From NCBI RefSeq assembly GCF_041261445.1, contig NZ_JBGCCU010000026.1:1-64000 (forward strand): a stretch of DNA of 64,000 bases, written 5' to 3'. The notes under the pieces were generated by a model. It ran no database searches. It saw only the letters and a program-made list of their open reading frames with translations, and was not told where the DNA came from. This DNA is from Catenulispora sp. EB89 (GTDB lineage Bacteria; Actinomycetota; Actinomycetes; Streptomycetales; Catenulisporaceae). This document shows, piece after piece, positions 47,539 to 55,751 of the stretch. Numbering within the stretch: position 1 is the stretch's first letter; every line of letters begins with the position of its first letter. A program made the position numbers and the translations under genes.

Positions 47539-49038
47539 TCAGACCTGCTCGGGGAACTCCCAGGACATGCCGTCCGCGGACGGCACGAGACCGCCCGGGA
47601 ACAGCGGCGTGTCCAGCTCGTGGACGTCCTCGCCCAGCTCGCCGAGGATCACCTGGTTCTGCACCTGCGTGCCCTCCTGCATCGCCTGCCGCACCACCGA
47701 GGACTTGAACAGCGGCATCATGCTCTCGTCCCGCTCGCCGGCCAGCTCCTCGACGGCGCCGGCGAACTCCGCGGACCGGGCCCGCAGCCGCTCGGCGACC
47801 GCCTCCGCGTCGGTCAGCGCGCTCTCCCCGGAGGCGACGCCGCCGACCAGCTCGACGAAGGCCTCCAGCTCGGAGTGGTTCTTCTTGGTGATCTTGCGGG
47901 CCTGCCAGAAGTACGAGTCCTCACTCACGTGCATGTCGTAGAACGAGGTCAGGAACTCGTAGAAGACCCCGTACTCGCGCCGGTACCGCGCCTCGAACTC
48001 GGTGAAGGCGGCCTCCTCCTTCACCGTCCCGGACAGCACGCTGTTGATGGAGCGCGCCGCCAGCAGGCCGCTGTAGGTGGCCAGGTGCACGCCCGAGGAG
48101 AAGACCGGGTCGACGAAGCACGCCGCGTCCCCGATGAGCACCATGCCGGGACGCCAGAAGACCGTGTTGTGGTACGAGTAGTCCTTGCGCACCCGGGTCC
48201 GTCCGTACTCCCCGGTGGTGACCTGCGTGGCGTCGGCCAGGTGCTCCTTGATCAGCGGGCACTCGTCGATCAGGCCGGCCAGCGTGCTGGCCGGGTCGCC
48301 CTGGACCTTGGCCGCCAGCTCCTGCCGGACCACGGCGCCGACGCTGGTGAGCGTCGGGCTCAGCGGGATGTACCAGAACCAGCCGCTGTCGAAGGCGACG
48401 CACAGGATGTTGCCCGCGTTGGGCTCGGGCATCCGCTTGCCGCCCTCGAAGTACCCGAACAGGGCGATGTTGCGGAAGAACTCCGAGTAGTTCCGGGTGC
48501 CGCCGACCGCGCGGTAGATCCGGCTGGTGTTGCCCGACGCGTCCACCACGTACTTCGCGGCCACCTCGTGCTCGACGCCGTCGGCATCGGTGTACCGGAC
48601 GCCGCGCACGGCCTCCTCGTCCTCGATCACCGCCGAGACCGGGCACCGCTCGCGCACCTCCGCGCCGGCCCGGCGGGCGTTGTCGAGCAGGATCTGGTCG
48701 AACTTCATCCGCTCGACCTGGTACGCGTAGGACGTCGGACCCGCCATCTTCGGCGAGACGGCGAACGCGAACGTCCAGGGGTCCGGACTGGCGCCCCACT
48801 GGAATGTGCCGCCCCGCTTGAGGGTGAATCCGGCTTTCGCAAGCTCATCGCTGGCGCCGATAAGCCGGCACACGCCGTGAATCGTCGACGGCAACAGCGA
48901 TTCGCCGATCTGATAACGCGGGAATGATTCTTTCTCCAGGATCAGAACCCGGTGTCCCCGCATCGCCACCAACGCGGCCAGGGTCGAACCGCCCGGTCCG
49001 CCACCCACGACCACCACGTCGAATTCCTCGGTGCTCAT
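47539..49038 (-). CDS. FAD-dependent halogenase acting on carrier-bound aromatic residues
   Basis: A 499-residue flavin halogenase. The N-terminal dinucleotide-binding loop is VVVVGGGPGGS (8-18). Lys74, in TLKRGG, is at the place of the catalytic Lys. The halogenase motif WxWxIP is intact as W220-F-W222-Y-I224-P225, and a second FAD motif GDAACFVDPVFSSGVHLA lies near 303-320. The length and sequence (short, with a C-terminal helical part rich in Glu) resemble the carrier-protein-dependent phenolic halogenases of glycopeptide, complestatin and ramoplanin-type clusters, rather than free-tryptophan halogenases. The likely product is mono- or dichlorinated Hpg. No flavin reductase is encoded nearby. 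GAAGGTG precedes the ATG. A LmbU-type operator lies 209 bp upstream; the terminator at 47495 follows the stop. Confidence 0.93.
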   Translation of the reverse strand: MSTEEFDVVVVGGGPGGSTLAALVAMRGHRVLILEKESFPRYQIGESLLPSTIHGVCRLIGASDELAKAGFTLKRGGTFQWGASPDPWTFAFAVSPKMAGPTSYAYQVERMKFDQILLDNARRAGAEVRERCPVSAVIEDEEAVRGVRYTDADGVEHEVAAKYVVDASGNTSRIYRAVGGTRNYSEFFRNIALFGYFEGGKRMPEPNAGNILCVAFDSGWFWYIPLSPTLTSVGAVVRQELAAKVQGDPASTLAGLIDECPLIKEHLADATQVTTGEYGRTRVRKDYSYHNTVFWRPGMVLIGDAACFVDPVFSSGVHLATYSGLLAARSINSVLSGTVKEEAAFTEFEARYRREYGVFYEFLTSFYDMHVSEDSYFWQARKITKKNHSELEAFVELVGGVASGESALTDAEAVAERLRARSAEFAGAVEELAGERDESMMPLFKSSVVRQAMQEGTQVQNQVILGELGEDVHELDTPLFPGGLVPSADGMSWEFPEQV

Positions 49039-49246
49039 ACATCACCTTCTCGCGACCTGAGCCATTGAAGTCATAGTGCTGGGATCTTTACCGCCGACTT
49101 GTCGCCGCACCATACTTCGCGGCCGCGGCGAAAAGCCATGAAAGGGCCTGTCGGCGCGGGTGTCCGCGCTCTGTGTTCTCCGGGGTGAATTCCGTCGTTC
49201 GCGCAGCCCACAGCGCGCGAACCCGCTTCGGGAGGCTGTGCGGCGC

Positions 49247-49264
49247 TGTCCCGCCGGCGAGACA
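49247..49264. promoter_or_regulatory. Putative LmbU-type operator, copy 3 (halogenase)
   Basis: The sequence TGTCCCGCCGGCGAGACA lies 209 bp upstream of the halogenase start. Read on the other strand it equals copy 1 (4777-4794) exactly. It is the third of three intergenic copies in the cluster. Confidence 0.78.
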
Positions 49265-49316
49265 GGGTTCTGATTCACTCGGCCGGGTGCGGTTCCCGGG
49301 CCGTCGGCGCGGCGCT

Positions 49317-49340
49317 CTGCTGTGCTGTGCTGTGCTGTGG
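49317..49340. repeat. TGTGC pentanucleotide repeat
   Basis: About four to five copies of TGTGC in direct tandem, in the non-coding region upstream of the halogenase. Confidence 0.75.
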
Positions 49341-49370
49341 TGCGCTGCCGGCTGATCGGCTGCCTCGGCC

Positions 49371-49455
49371 ACTCGGCTACTCGACTACTCCGGCTACTTC
49401 GGCTACTTCGGCGACTCGGCTACTTCGACTACTCGGCCACTTCGGCTACTCGGCC
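49371..49455. repeat. Degenerate tandem repeat at the 3' end of the kinase gene
   Basis: Units close to CGGCTACTT/CGGCTACTC (9 nt, about nine copies) run from the non-coding region into the last codons of the histidine kinase, whose end GTGGCGGCCGAGTAG is itself one unit. The stop codon is therefore part of the repeat. Changes in copy number or a point mutation would extend the kinase tail. Confidence 0.7.
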
Positions 49456-50747
49456 GCCACGATCACCGGCGGAGGCTCCGAGCCGACGCGCGCCGCGGTC
49501 GGCGCCGGGACGGGCCGGAAGCCGATCCGGACGTCGAGTCCGCCCTCCGGGCCGGGGCCGGCGCGGAGTTCGGCGCCGTGCGCGAGCGCGATCGCGGCGA
49601 CGATCGACAGGCCCACTCCCAGGCCGCTCCGCTCGGAGTGTCCCCGGGTGGTGTCGAGCCGGTGGAAGGGCTCGAAGAGCGCGTCGATCTGGCCGGGTGC
49701 GATCTCCGGGCCGGTGTTCACCACCCGAAGCGCCGGCCGGCCGGCTTCCAGGCCGGTCCAGACCGTGATCCGGCCGCCCGGCACGTTGTACCGGACGGCG
49801 TTGTCGACCAGGTTGCCGATCAGCCGCTCGATCAGCCCGGCGTCGCCCTCGGTGCGTGCCGCGCCGAAGGAGGCCTCGATCCGGCAGCCCCGGGCGGCGG
49901 CCTCGGCGTCGAACGCCTCGACGCACTCCGCGGCCGCCTCGGCGAGGTCCACCTCGACCCGGACGTCAAGCCCGCGCTGGCTGCGGGCCAGGGTCAGCAG
50001 CGCTTCGATGAGCCCTTCCAGGTGCTGGTTGCTCACCAGCACGCGCTGGCAGGTGCGGCGCAGGTCCGGGGTGGTCGCGTCGGGGTCGGCCAGCGCGATC
50101 TCCAGCAGGCTGCGGCTGAGGGTGAGCGGGGTGCGCAGCTCGTGCGAGGCGTTGGCGACGAACCGGCGCTGCGCCTGGAACGCGTCCTCCAGCCGTTCGA
50201 GCAGGCCGTCGAAGGTGTCGGCCAGGCCCTTGATCTCGTCCTGCGGGCCCGGCACGGCGAGCCGCCGGTGCAGGCTGCGTTCCGAGATCTCGCGTGCGGT
50301 CAGCGCCATCGTCCGCAGCGGACGCAGCGCGCGGCGAGCCAGCAGCCAGCCCAGGCCCACGGAGATGACCGTCATGCCGGCCAGCGCCGCGCCGGAGGCC
50401 ACCAGCAGCTTCCGCAGGTCCACCGACCGCTGGAGCGGCCCGCCGATCGGGGCGGGCACCGCGGTGGGCACCGACGTCGGAACCGGAACCGTCCCGAGAA
50501 CGCCCGACGGCATGATCGGAAGGGTCGGCATGATCGGCACGGTGGGCATGACCGGCACCGTCGGCAGGCCCTGCCGCGCCGCGGACGGCGCGGGCGCGGG
50601 CGGCGCGACGGCGAGCAGGTTCAACGGCCGCGCCACCAGGTAGAGGATGAAGAGCAGCAGCGTGCCGCTCACCACGAACAGCGAGCCGTAGAGCAGCGCC
50701 AGCCGCAGTTGGAGCGTCCACCGCGGCCGGCGGCGGAAGCCGATCAT
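49446..50747 (-). CDS. Two-component sensor histidine kinase
   Basis: A 433-residue membrane kinase. A first membrane segment lies near 14-39 and a second near 115-137. Between them is a ~75-residue extracytoplasmic part made mostly of Pro/Met/Val/Ile repeats (VPVMPTVPIMPTLPIMP), with no recognisable ligand domain. A HAMP region follows (RRALRPLRTM...), then HisKA with His202 in NASHELRTPL, an N-box near 311-321 (GNLVDNAVRYN) and a G-box GLGVGLSIV. The start ATG overlaps the stop of the response regulator as ATGA, so the pair is translationally coupled. Position next to the halogenase suggests sensing of product or cell-wall stress, as VanS-like kinases do in glycopeptide clusters, but the sensor part shows no direct similarity that I can see. 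Confidence 0.93.
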   Translation of the reverse strand: MIGFRRRPRWTLQLRLALLYGSLFVVSGTLLLFILYLVARPLNLLAVAPPAPAPSAARQGLPTVPVMPTVPIMPTLPIMPSGVLGTVPVPTSVPTAVPAPIGGPLQRSVDLRKLLVASGAALAGMTVISVGLGWLLARRALRPLRTMALTAREISERSLHRRLAVPGPQDEIKGLADTFDGLLERLEDAFQAQRRFVANASHELRTPLTLSRSLLEIALADPDATTPDLRRTCQRVLVSNQHLEGLIEALLTLARSQRGLDVRVEVDLAEAAAECVEAFDAEAAARGCRIEASFGAARTEGDAGLIERLIGNLVDNAVRYNVPGGRITVWTGLEAGRPALRVVNTGPEIAPGQIDALFEPFHRLDTTRGHSERSGLGVGLSIVAAIALAHGAELRAGPGPEGGLDVRIGFRPVPAPTAARVGSEPPPVIVAAE

Positions 50748-51406
50748 TCGCCGACCAGCCGATAGCCCGCCTGGGGAACCGTCTCGATGAGCGGCGGGTC
50801 GCCGAGCTTGCGGCGCAGCCGGCTGATCGTGACCTTCACCGTGTTCGTGAACGGGTCGGCCGCGGCGTCCCAGGCACGTTCCAGCAGTTCCTCGCCGGAC
50901 ACGGCCCGGCCGCGCGCCGTCAGCAGCAGTTCGAGCACCGCGAGCTCCTTGGGGCTGAGCGGCAGCCGCTGTCCGGCCCGGAACACGACCTGCCGCCCGG
51001 GGTCGAAGGTGAGGTTCCCGTGCGCCAGCATCGGCGGCAGCCCGGGCTGGTTGCGCCGCAACAGTGCCCTGATACGCGCCACCAGCTCGGCGAACGCGAA
51101 CGGCTTGGGCAGGTAGTCGTCCGCGCCGCAGGACAGGCCGTCGACCCGGTCCTCGACCGTCCCGGCGGCGGTCAGCATGAGCACCCGGGCCGGATGGCCC
51201 TGCCCCACCAGCGCCCGACACACGTCGTCCCCGTGCAGGCCCGGCAGGTTGCGGTCGAGCACGACCACGTCGTAGCGGGCGCTCGCGGCGATCTCCAGGG
51301 CGCTGGGCCCGTCCAGGGCCACGTCGACGGCCAGCCCTTCCCGGCGCAGGCCGGCCGCCACGGTCTCGGCAAGCTCACGGTGATCGTCGACCACCAGGAT
51401 CCTCAT
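50744..51406 (-). CDS. OmpR/PhoB-type response regulator
   Basis: A 220-residue regulator. The receiver domain spans ~1-118 with acidic pocket Asp7-Asp8, phospho-acceptor Asp51 (VVVLDRNLPG), a Thr in MLTA and Lys near 101 (DDYLPKPF). A winged-helix DNA-binding domain follows (LSPKELAVLELLLTARGRAVSGEELLERAW; VTISRLRRKLG; ETVPQAGYRLVGE). The ATG at 51406 begins the canonical MRILVVDD; the frame extends further upstream without homology. It is transcribed before, and coupled to, the histidine kinase, and divergently from the antiporter. Likely targets are the divergent antiporter promoter and its own. Confidence 0.94.
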   Translation of the reverse strand: MRILVVDDHRELAETVAAGLRREGLAVDVALDGPSALEIAASARYDVVVLDRNLPGLHGDDVCRALVGQGHPARVLMLTAAGTVEDRVDGLSCGADDYLPKPFAFAELVARIRALLRRNQPGLPPMLAHGNLTFDPGRQVVFRAGQRLPLSPKELAVLELLLTARGRAVSGEELLERAWDAAADPFTNTVKVTISRLRRKLGDPPLIETVPQAGYRLVGE

Positions 51407-51813
51407 GGCTCCGCGATCCCCTTCCGCGTCGGCGGGCGGCTCCCCGCAAGACTCGGCCGACCGCTGGGAAACCCCGCCGGTTTTATCAGTGTAATGTCTT
51501 ACCACCGCGCGCACAGCGCTGGGAATCCGAAAGGCACCGGCGTCGGAGTTCCGCCACCCCGGTCAGCAGATCATTTTCCGCGGCCAATCCGCGCCACGTG
51601 CGCATTCCGCCGAACCCCGCATCCGGCTGACGGAATCTCTTATCGAAATCCCGCCACCGGGCCCCTCGCCGAATGCCTCGGCTATCGCTCCTCACAGAGC
51701 CCTGATGCGACAATGAGCCGCCTTTCTTCGGTGGCGCGCCCCTGACGCGCACGGCACTTCCCGCTCCCTGTCTTCCGCACGGACCGGCGATGCTCCGAAA
51801 GGACAGCCTCATC
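51407..51813. promoter_or_regulatory. Divergent promoter region two-component system / antiporter
   Basis: This 407-nt region lies between the leftward response regulator and the rightward antiporter. It is locally A/T-rich at 51480-51510 (TTTTATCAGTGTAATGTCTTAC), the best candidate for a promoter of the two-component operon. No LmbU-type palindrome is present, so this unit may be controlled separately from the biosynthetic genes. Confidence 0.5.
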
Positions 51814-53106
51814 ATGACCAGCCGCGATATCACGCTCCTGTTCCTCGACCTGGCGCTCATCCTGGTACTGGCCCGAGCCGCCGGCGCCGCGGCCCGCCGC
51901 GTCCGCCAGCCCGCGGTCATCGGCGAGATCCTGGTCGGCATCCTGCTCGGCCCGACCCTGTTCGGCTCCACGCTGGACCGCTGGCTGTTCCCCACCAGCA
52001 TCCGGCCGCCTCTGAGCGCGCTGGCCGACCTGGGCATCGCCCTGTTCATGTTCATCGTCGGGCTCGAACTGGACCACTCGCTCCTGCGCGGCATGCGCAC
52101 CACCGCCGCGGGCATCGCGGCGGGGGCGATGATTGTCCCCTTCGCCCTGGCCATACCGCTCGCGCTGTGGATGTCCCACGATCAGCCGCCGGGGCACCGG
52201 GCCGGATTCGTCCTCTTCCTGGCCACCGCGATGTCGATCACGGCGTTCCCGGTCCTGGCCCGCATCCTCGCCGACCGCGGCATCCTCCGCACCGCCCTCG
52301 GCGGAGTCGCCCTGGCCGGCGCGGCCATCTGCGACCTCGTGGCCTGGACCCTGCTGGCGGTGTCCATCACCATCTCCACGCCGCACGGCGCGGCACCGTG
52401 GAAGATCGCCCTGGTGCCGCCGTTCGTCGCCGCCGTGTTCCTGGCGGGACGCCGGGCGCCCCGCACCCCGGCGACACCGGACGCCACGGCGACCGCCGCC
52501 GGGACACCCGACGCCCCGCAACCCGCGCCGTCGACGTCGACGCCGACGCCGAGCCCGGCCCTCGTGATCGCGGCGGTCCTCGGCTCAGCCGCCTTCCTGG
52601 AATGGACGGGCCTCAACTTCATCTTCGGCGCGTTCCTGATCGGCACGATCGTGCCGCGAGAACAGAGCGCCTCCCTCCGAGCGGCCATCGAGCAGATCAG
52701 CACCATGCTGCTGATGCCGGCCTTCTTCATCATCGCCGGCCTGGCCGTCGATCTGTCACACCTGGGCATCAGCGGCGTCGCGACCCTCCTGCTGATCATG
52801 GCGGTCGCCGTCGGCGGCAAATTCGCGGGCACCCTGGCCACCGCACGCCTCCTGGGCATCAGCGGCCGCCAGTCCGCCGCGCTGGGAGCACTGATGAACA
52901 CCCGGGGCCTCACCGAACTGATCGTGCTCACCACCGGCGTCCAACTGGGCATCCTGGACCACCGGACGTATTCGATGATGGTGGTGATGGCCCTCCTCAC
53001 GACGATCATGACCGGCCCGCTCCTGGATCGGCTGCACCCCCTCCCCCACTTCACCGTGGCCGCCGACGTCGGCGGCCCCGCCCTGCAACCAGGACGAGGC
53101 CGATGA
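51814..53106 (+). CDS. CPA2-family Na+/H+ (cation/proton) antiporter
   Basis: About 430 residues with 11-12 hydrophobic segments typical of the monovalent cation:proton antiporter-2 family. The family motifs include QPAVIGEILVGILLGPTLFG near the N-terminus, LGIALFMFIVGLELD, and ATAMSITAFPVLARIL. A hydrophilic, Ala/Thr/Pro-rich loop (about residues 215-255) interrupts the middle. The ATG at 51814 fits the usual family start (TSRDITLLFLDLALIL) and has AAAGGA ~10 nt upstream; an ATG at 51790 in frame is possible. Na+/H+ antiporters recur in glycopeptide-type clusters with Hpg, with no agreed role; ion homeostasis or export support is usually suggested. I treat it as the right edge of the cluster. 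Confidence 0.9.
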   Translation: MTSRDITLLFLDLALILVLARAAGAAARRVRQPAVIGEILVGILLGPTLFGSTLDRWLFPTSIRPPLSALADLGIALFMFIVGLELDHSLLRGMRTTAAGIAAGAMIVPFALAIPLALWMSHDQPPGHRAGFVLFLATAMSITAFPVLARILADRGILRTALGGVALAGAAICDLVAWTLLAVSITISTPHGAAPWKIALVPPFVAAVFLAGRRAPRTPATPDATATAAGTPDAPQPAPSTSTPTPSPALVIAAVLGSAAFLEWTGLNFIFGAFLIGTIVPREQSASLRAAIEQISTMLLMPAFFIIAGLAVDLSHLGISGVATLLLIMAVAVGGKFAGTLATARLLGISGRQSAALGALMNTRGLTELIVLTTGVQLGILDHRTYSMMVVMALLTTIMTGPLLDRLHPLPHFTVAADVGGPALQPGRGR

Positions 53107-53135
53107 CCGGCACAAACCAGAACGCAGCCGGGACC

Positions 53136-53583
53136 CTAGTACCAGCCGGTACAACCAGGCTTCGTAGGCGGGTACTTGAAGTTGTCGACGGCGCACGCCC
53201 TCGCCTTCGGGATCCCATTGACCATCGCCGTCCAGGCGCTGGTACCGGCGACGGCGCCGGCCGACTCGTTGTCGCCGTACGAGTTCTCGACCCAGAAGTC
53301 CACGCCGAAGTTGTCGCCGGGCGTGGACACCAGCGCCCAGTTGGCGTGGCACCAGTCGGAGTAGCGGAGGCTCAGGGTTGCGTAGCCGCCGCTGACCGGG
53401 AGGGAGGCGAGGGAGCGCGCGAAGGAGCCGTCACAGCCCAGGGCGTGGGGGTCACCGGCATCGGCGAGATCGAGGGCTGTCTTCGGGCCAACCGGAGGAC
53501 AACCGCCGATTTCCCCCTAATACCGCAGCAGTAGCAGCGTCGCACCAACGAAGTAGCCGCGCCCTGTCCAATACCGCCTTCAT
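53136..53583 (-). pseudogene. DUF2690-like secreted protein gene with a frameshift
   Basis: The minus-strand frame ending at 53136 encodes a DUF2690-like domain: DPHALGCDGSFARSL, YATLSLRYSDWCHANWALV, ACAVDNFKYPP and a final CTGWY. It has no standard start upstream of the Cys-rich part, only an internal GTG at 53330 that would cut the domain. A start with a ribosome site (AGGA, ATG at 53583) opens a different frame whose first ~22 residues look like a degenerate signal peptide. The two frames meet near 53500-53520, where the DUF2690 frame has a stop. The simplest reading is one frameshifted gene; a sequencing error is the alternative. Confidence 0.55.
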
Positions 53584-53685
53584 ACGAGTCCTGATTCGCA
53601 AAAGCTCAGCTCCCGGGCTGATTCGTGCACACCTCGGCCGTCGATAGCTTCGAGGTGTTCGAAGCCACAACGCTGAGGAGGATTC

Positions 53686-54051
53686 ATGAAGAGAAGCAAG
53701 AAGCTCGCCGCCACGCTCACCGCCGTCGCCACCATCGCGCTGCCGGTCGTCGCGGCCGGCACGGCGTCGGCGGGGACCAATGGGCAGCAGGTGGCGGTGT
53801 CGACGTGGTACTCCGACGAAGTCAAGATCTGCGGGACCAACCAGAACAACAAGCCGAACGTCTGCACTCCGAAGTTCAGCGTGCCCGGCTCCAGCTACGT
53901 CGGCCTCAAGGGCTGGTGGTACAAGGGGTGGGTGACCATCACCGGCTACGACAACGACAACGGCTCGGTCCGGACCGCCAGGTGCTACATCCCGGCGTCC
54001 CAGAGCGGCGACTGGGTCTACTGCGACGGCCGCGACAACAAGACCCTGTAG
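53686..54051 (+). CDS. Small secreted protein, function unknown
   Basis: A 121-residue protein with a clear signal peptide (MKRSKK, hydrophobic core to about residue 24, cleavage after GTASA near 29). The mature part of ~92 residues has four Cys (ICG, VCT, RCY, YCD), enough for two disulfides, and is rich in Gly, Tyr and Trp (GLKGWWYKGWVTITGYDNDNG). AGGAGG lies just upstream of the ATG. I do not recognise the family. It sits divergently from the DUF2690-like pseudogene, in a group of small exported proteins. Confidence 0.8.
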   Translation: MKRSKKLAATLTAVATIALPVVAAGTASAGTNGQQVAVSTWYSDEVKICGTNQNNKPNVCTPKFSVPGSSYVGLKGWWYKGWVTITGYDNDNGSVRTARCYIPASQSGDWVYCDGRDNKTL

Positions 54052-54167
54052 GCGGCCTGCCGGTAGGAACTCGCTAGCAGGACTCTGCCATCGCGCCACC
54101 CGCGCAGGGTGCCCCCGGACCTCCCGTACCTCCCCGCATCGAGAGTCCGGGGGCGCCCGACAGCCGG

Positions 54168-54182
54168 TATGTTGTCAAACCG
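54168..54182 (+). promoter_or_regulatory. Probable leaderless promoter of the AraC gene
   Basis: A -10-like hexamer TATGTT at 54168-54173 lies 8 nt before the GTG start at 54182, and there is no ribosome site. The spacing implies that transcription starts at or within a base or two of the GTG, a leaderless arrangement common in actinobacteria. Confidence 0.5.
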
Positions 54183-55201
54183 TGCATGAAGGCACGGTTT
54201 CCAACCGACTCGCAGCCGCGGTACTGACAGCGCTCGGCACCGCGGAAGCGGACTCGCGCCGCTTCGCGTGCCTGCCGGATCTCGCGCCGGAGGCGCTGGG
54301 CAACGACCTGTGCCGGGTGTCCACGCCGACGATGCTCGCGCTGTGGGAGCAGCTGACGCTGGACGGGCGTGGGACGAGCATCGGCGCGAACGTGGGCATC
54401 TCCATCCCCATGGGTGGCCTCGGGGTGTGGGACCACTTGTTCGGCGCAGGCGAAAGCCTGATCGAGTCCCTTCCGCGCGCGCTCGCCTACCTCCCCCTGG
54501 CCGGCGACCCCGGGGCCGAGCGCGTCGTCGTCATCCACGACGGCGGGCACTTCACCCTGCAGCACACCAGCCGGCAGGAGATGCCCGACGTCGTCGACGC
54601 CATCGAGTTCTTCGCCCTGGCGATCTACCTCGGACGGGTGCGCGGGGCGGCCCGTCGGCCGATCGACCCGGTACGCGTCGCGTTCCGGCATCGGGCGCCG
54701 AAGGACGTGCAGGTGCTGCACACCGCGTTCGGCACCCGTGCCATCGACTTCGGCGCCGAGCACACCGCCATCACGTTCCTCGACCGCGACGTCCGCGCGC
54801 CCCTGCCGCCCACTCTGCCCGGCCTGGGCCAGATCCTGGAGCAGCACGCCGATCTCACGCTGGCCGCCGCCAAGCCGGTCCTGTGCTGGATCGACGCCTT
54901 CCGCGTGGCGCTGGCCGGCGCCGCCGAGCGCGACTCGGTGACGCTGGCCGACGTCGCGGCCCGCCTCGCCCTCAGCACCCGCACCCTGCAACGCCGCCTG
55001 GCCGAGAACCAGACGACGTGGCGCGAAGAGCTCGACGCGGTCCGCGCACGCCGAGAACTGCACCTGCTCCAAGACTCCGACCTGACCATCGCCTCGGTGG
55101 CCGCCCGAGTCGGCTACAGCGACCTGCGCGCGTACCGCCGCGCGGTCCAGCGCCGACACGGCGACCTGCCTTCGTCACTGCGCAGCATCGAAGCACCCTG
55201 A
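54182..55201 (+). CDS. AraC-family transcriptional regulator
   Basis: A 339-residue regulator with an N-terminal domain of the type found in AraC members such as OruR (residues ~20-200, with LWEQLTLDGRGTSIGANVGIS and RVAFRHRAPKDV). A C-terminal double helix-turn-helix follows (VTLADVAARLALSTRTLQRRLAE, then LTIASVAARVGYSDLRAYRRAVQRRHG). In typical members the second helix pair ends with S.FsRAFrrwfG; here RAYRRAVQRRHGDLPSSLR is close. GTG is the likely start, apparently leaderless. Neighbours are small secreted proteins, so the target is not evident; a link to the peptide cluster is unproven. Confidence 0.9.
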   Translation: MHEGTVSNRLAAAVLTALGTAEADSRRFACLPDLAPEALGNDLCRVSTPTMLALWEQLTLDGRGTSIGANVGISIPMGGLGVWDHLFGAGESLIESLPRALAYLPLAGDPGAERVVVIHDGGHFTLQHTSRQEMPDVVDAIEFFALAIYLGRVRGAARRPIDPVRVAFRHRAPKDVQVLHTAFGTRAIDFGAEHTAITFLDRDVRAPLPPTLPGLGQILEQHADLTLAAAKPVLCWIDAFRVALAGAAERDSVTLADVAARLALSTRTLQRRLAENQTTWREELDAVRARRELHLLQDSDLTIASVAARVGYSDLRAYRRAVQRRHGDLPSSLRSIEAP

Positions 55202-55440
55202 CACAAACCCTTGCATCCAACTGCGGGTTCCGGTGGCGCGTTCGGCCTCCAACCTGGCGCCTCCCACCCCTCGTTGGGCGCGGAGCCCGGCCATAGCGTC
55301 GGGGAAGCGCATCGCCACAACTTCCCAGGAGTACCTATGTGGAGTCACCACACGCCCCATGCCCAGGTCTTGACCGTTGACGAAAACGAGTAAAGCCTCT
55401 TAACTCTCTTCCACCAGCCACAGCGAGAAACGGTGGAAGC

Positions 55441-55659
55441 ATGAACGGTCGGGTCAAGCGTTTGGGTGTCGCCGCTCTGATCGTCGGGACGGTTTCGATC
55501 GGCAGCGTTCAGGAAGCCCAGGCCTACACGTCGAAGTACTTCGGGCGATACCCGACGTACCAGCTCTGCGACGCGGCGGGGCAGCGGGTGGGCGGCGTCT
55601 ACTGGGAATGCATCTACAGCCCGACCACCCACTTCTGGAGCGGGTACTCGTTCAGCTGA
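55441..55659 (+). CDS. Small secreted peptide, function unknown
   Basis: A 72-residue protein: signal peptide MNGRVKRLGVAALIVGTVSIGSVQEAQA (cleavage near 28), then a mature ~44-residue peptide rich in Tyr, Ser and Gly with two Cys (LCDAAG, WECIY), probably one disulfide. GGTGGAA precedes the ATG. I do not recognise a family. It is convergent with the small secreted gene at 55752 and separated from it by a hairpin. Confidence 0.7.
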   Translation: MNGRVKRLGVAALIVGTVSIGSVQEAQAYTSKYFGRYPTYQLCDAAGQRVGGVYWECIYSPTTHFWSGYSFS

Positions 55660-55695
55660 CGCGCGGGCCGAGCTCCACGGGCCAAGCTCCGCAGG

Positions 55696-55723
55696 CCGAG
55701 CTCCACCACCAGGCGGAGCTCGG
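55696..55723. terminator. Hairpin between convergent small secreted genes
   Basis: The arms CCGAGCTCC (55696-55704) and GGAGCTCGG (55715-55723) form a perfect 9-bp stem with a 10-nt loop. It lies 37 nt after the stop at 55659 and 29 nt from the stop at 55752 on the other strand, so it could end both transcripts. Confidence 0.65.
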
Positions 55724-55751
55724 CGAACGTCCGTTTCAGCGGCCCAAACCG

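Larger units (their letters stand above)
49039..49445. promoter_or_regulatory. Halogenase promoter region with simple repeats
   Basis: This 407-nt gap separates the halogenase start from the histidine kinase stop (same direction). It holds the third LmbU-type palindrome (49247-49264), a TGTGC pentamer repeat (49317-49340) and the start of a 9-mer tandem repeat block (49371-49455). No gene is supported. Confidence 0.65.
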
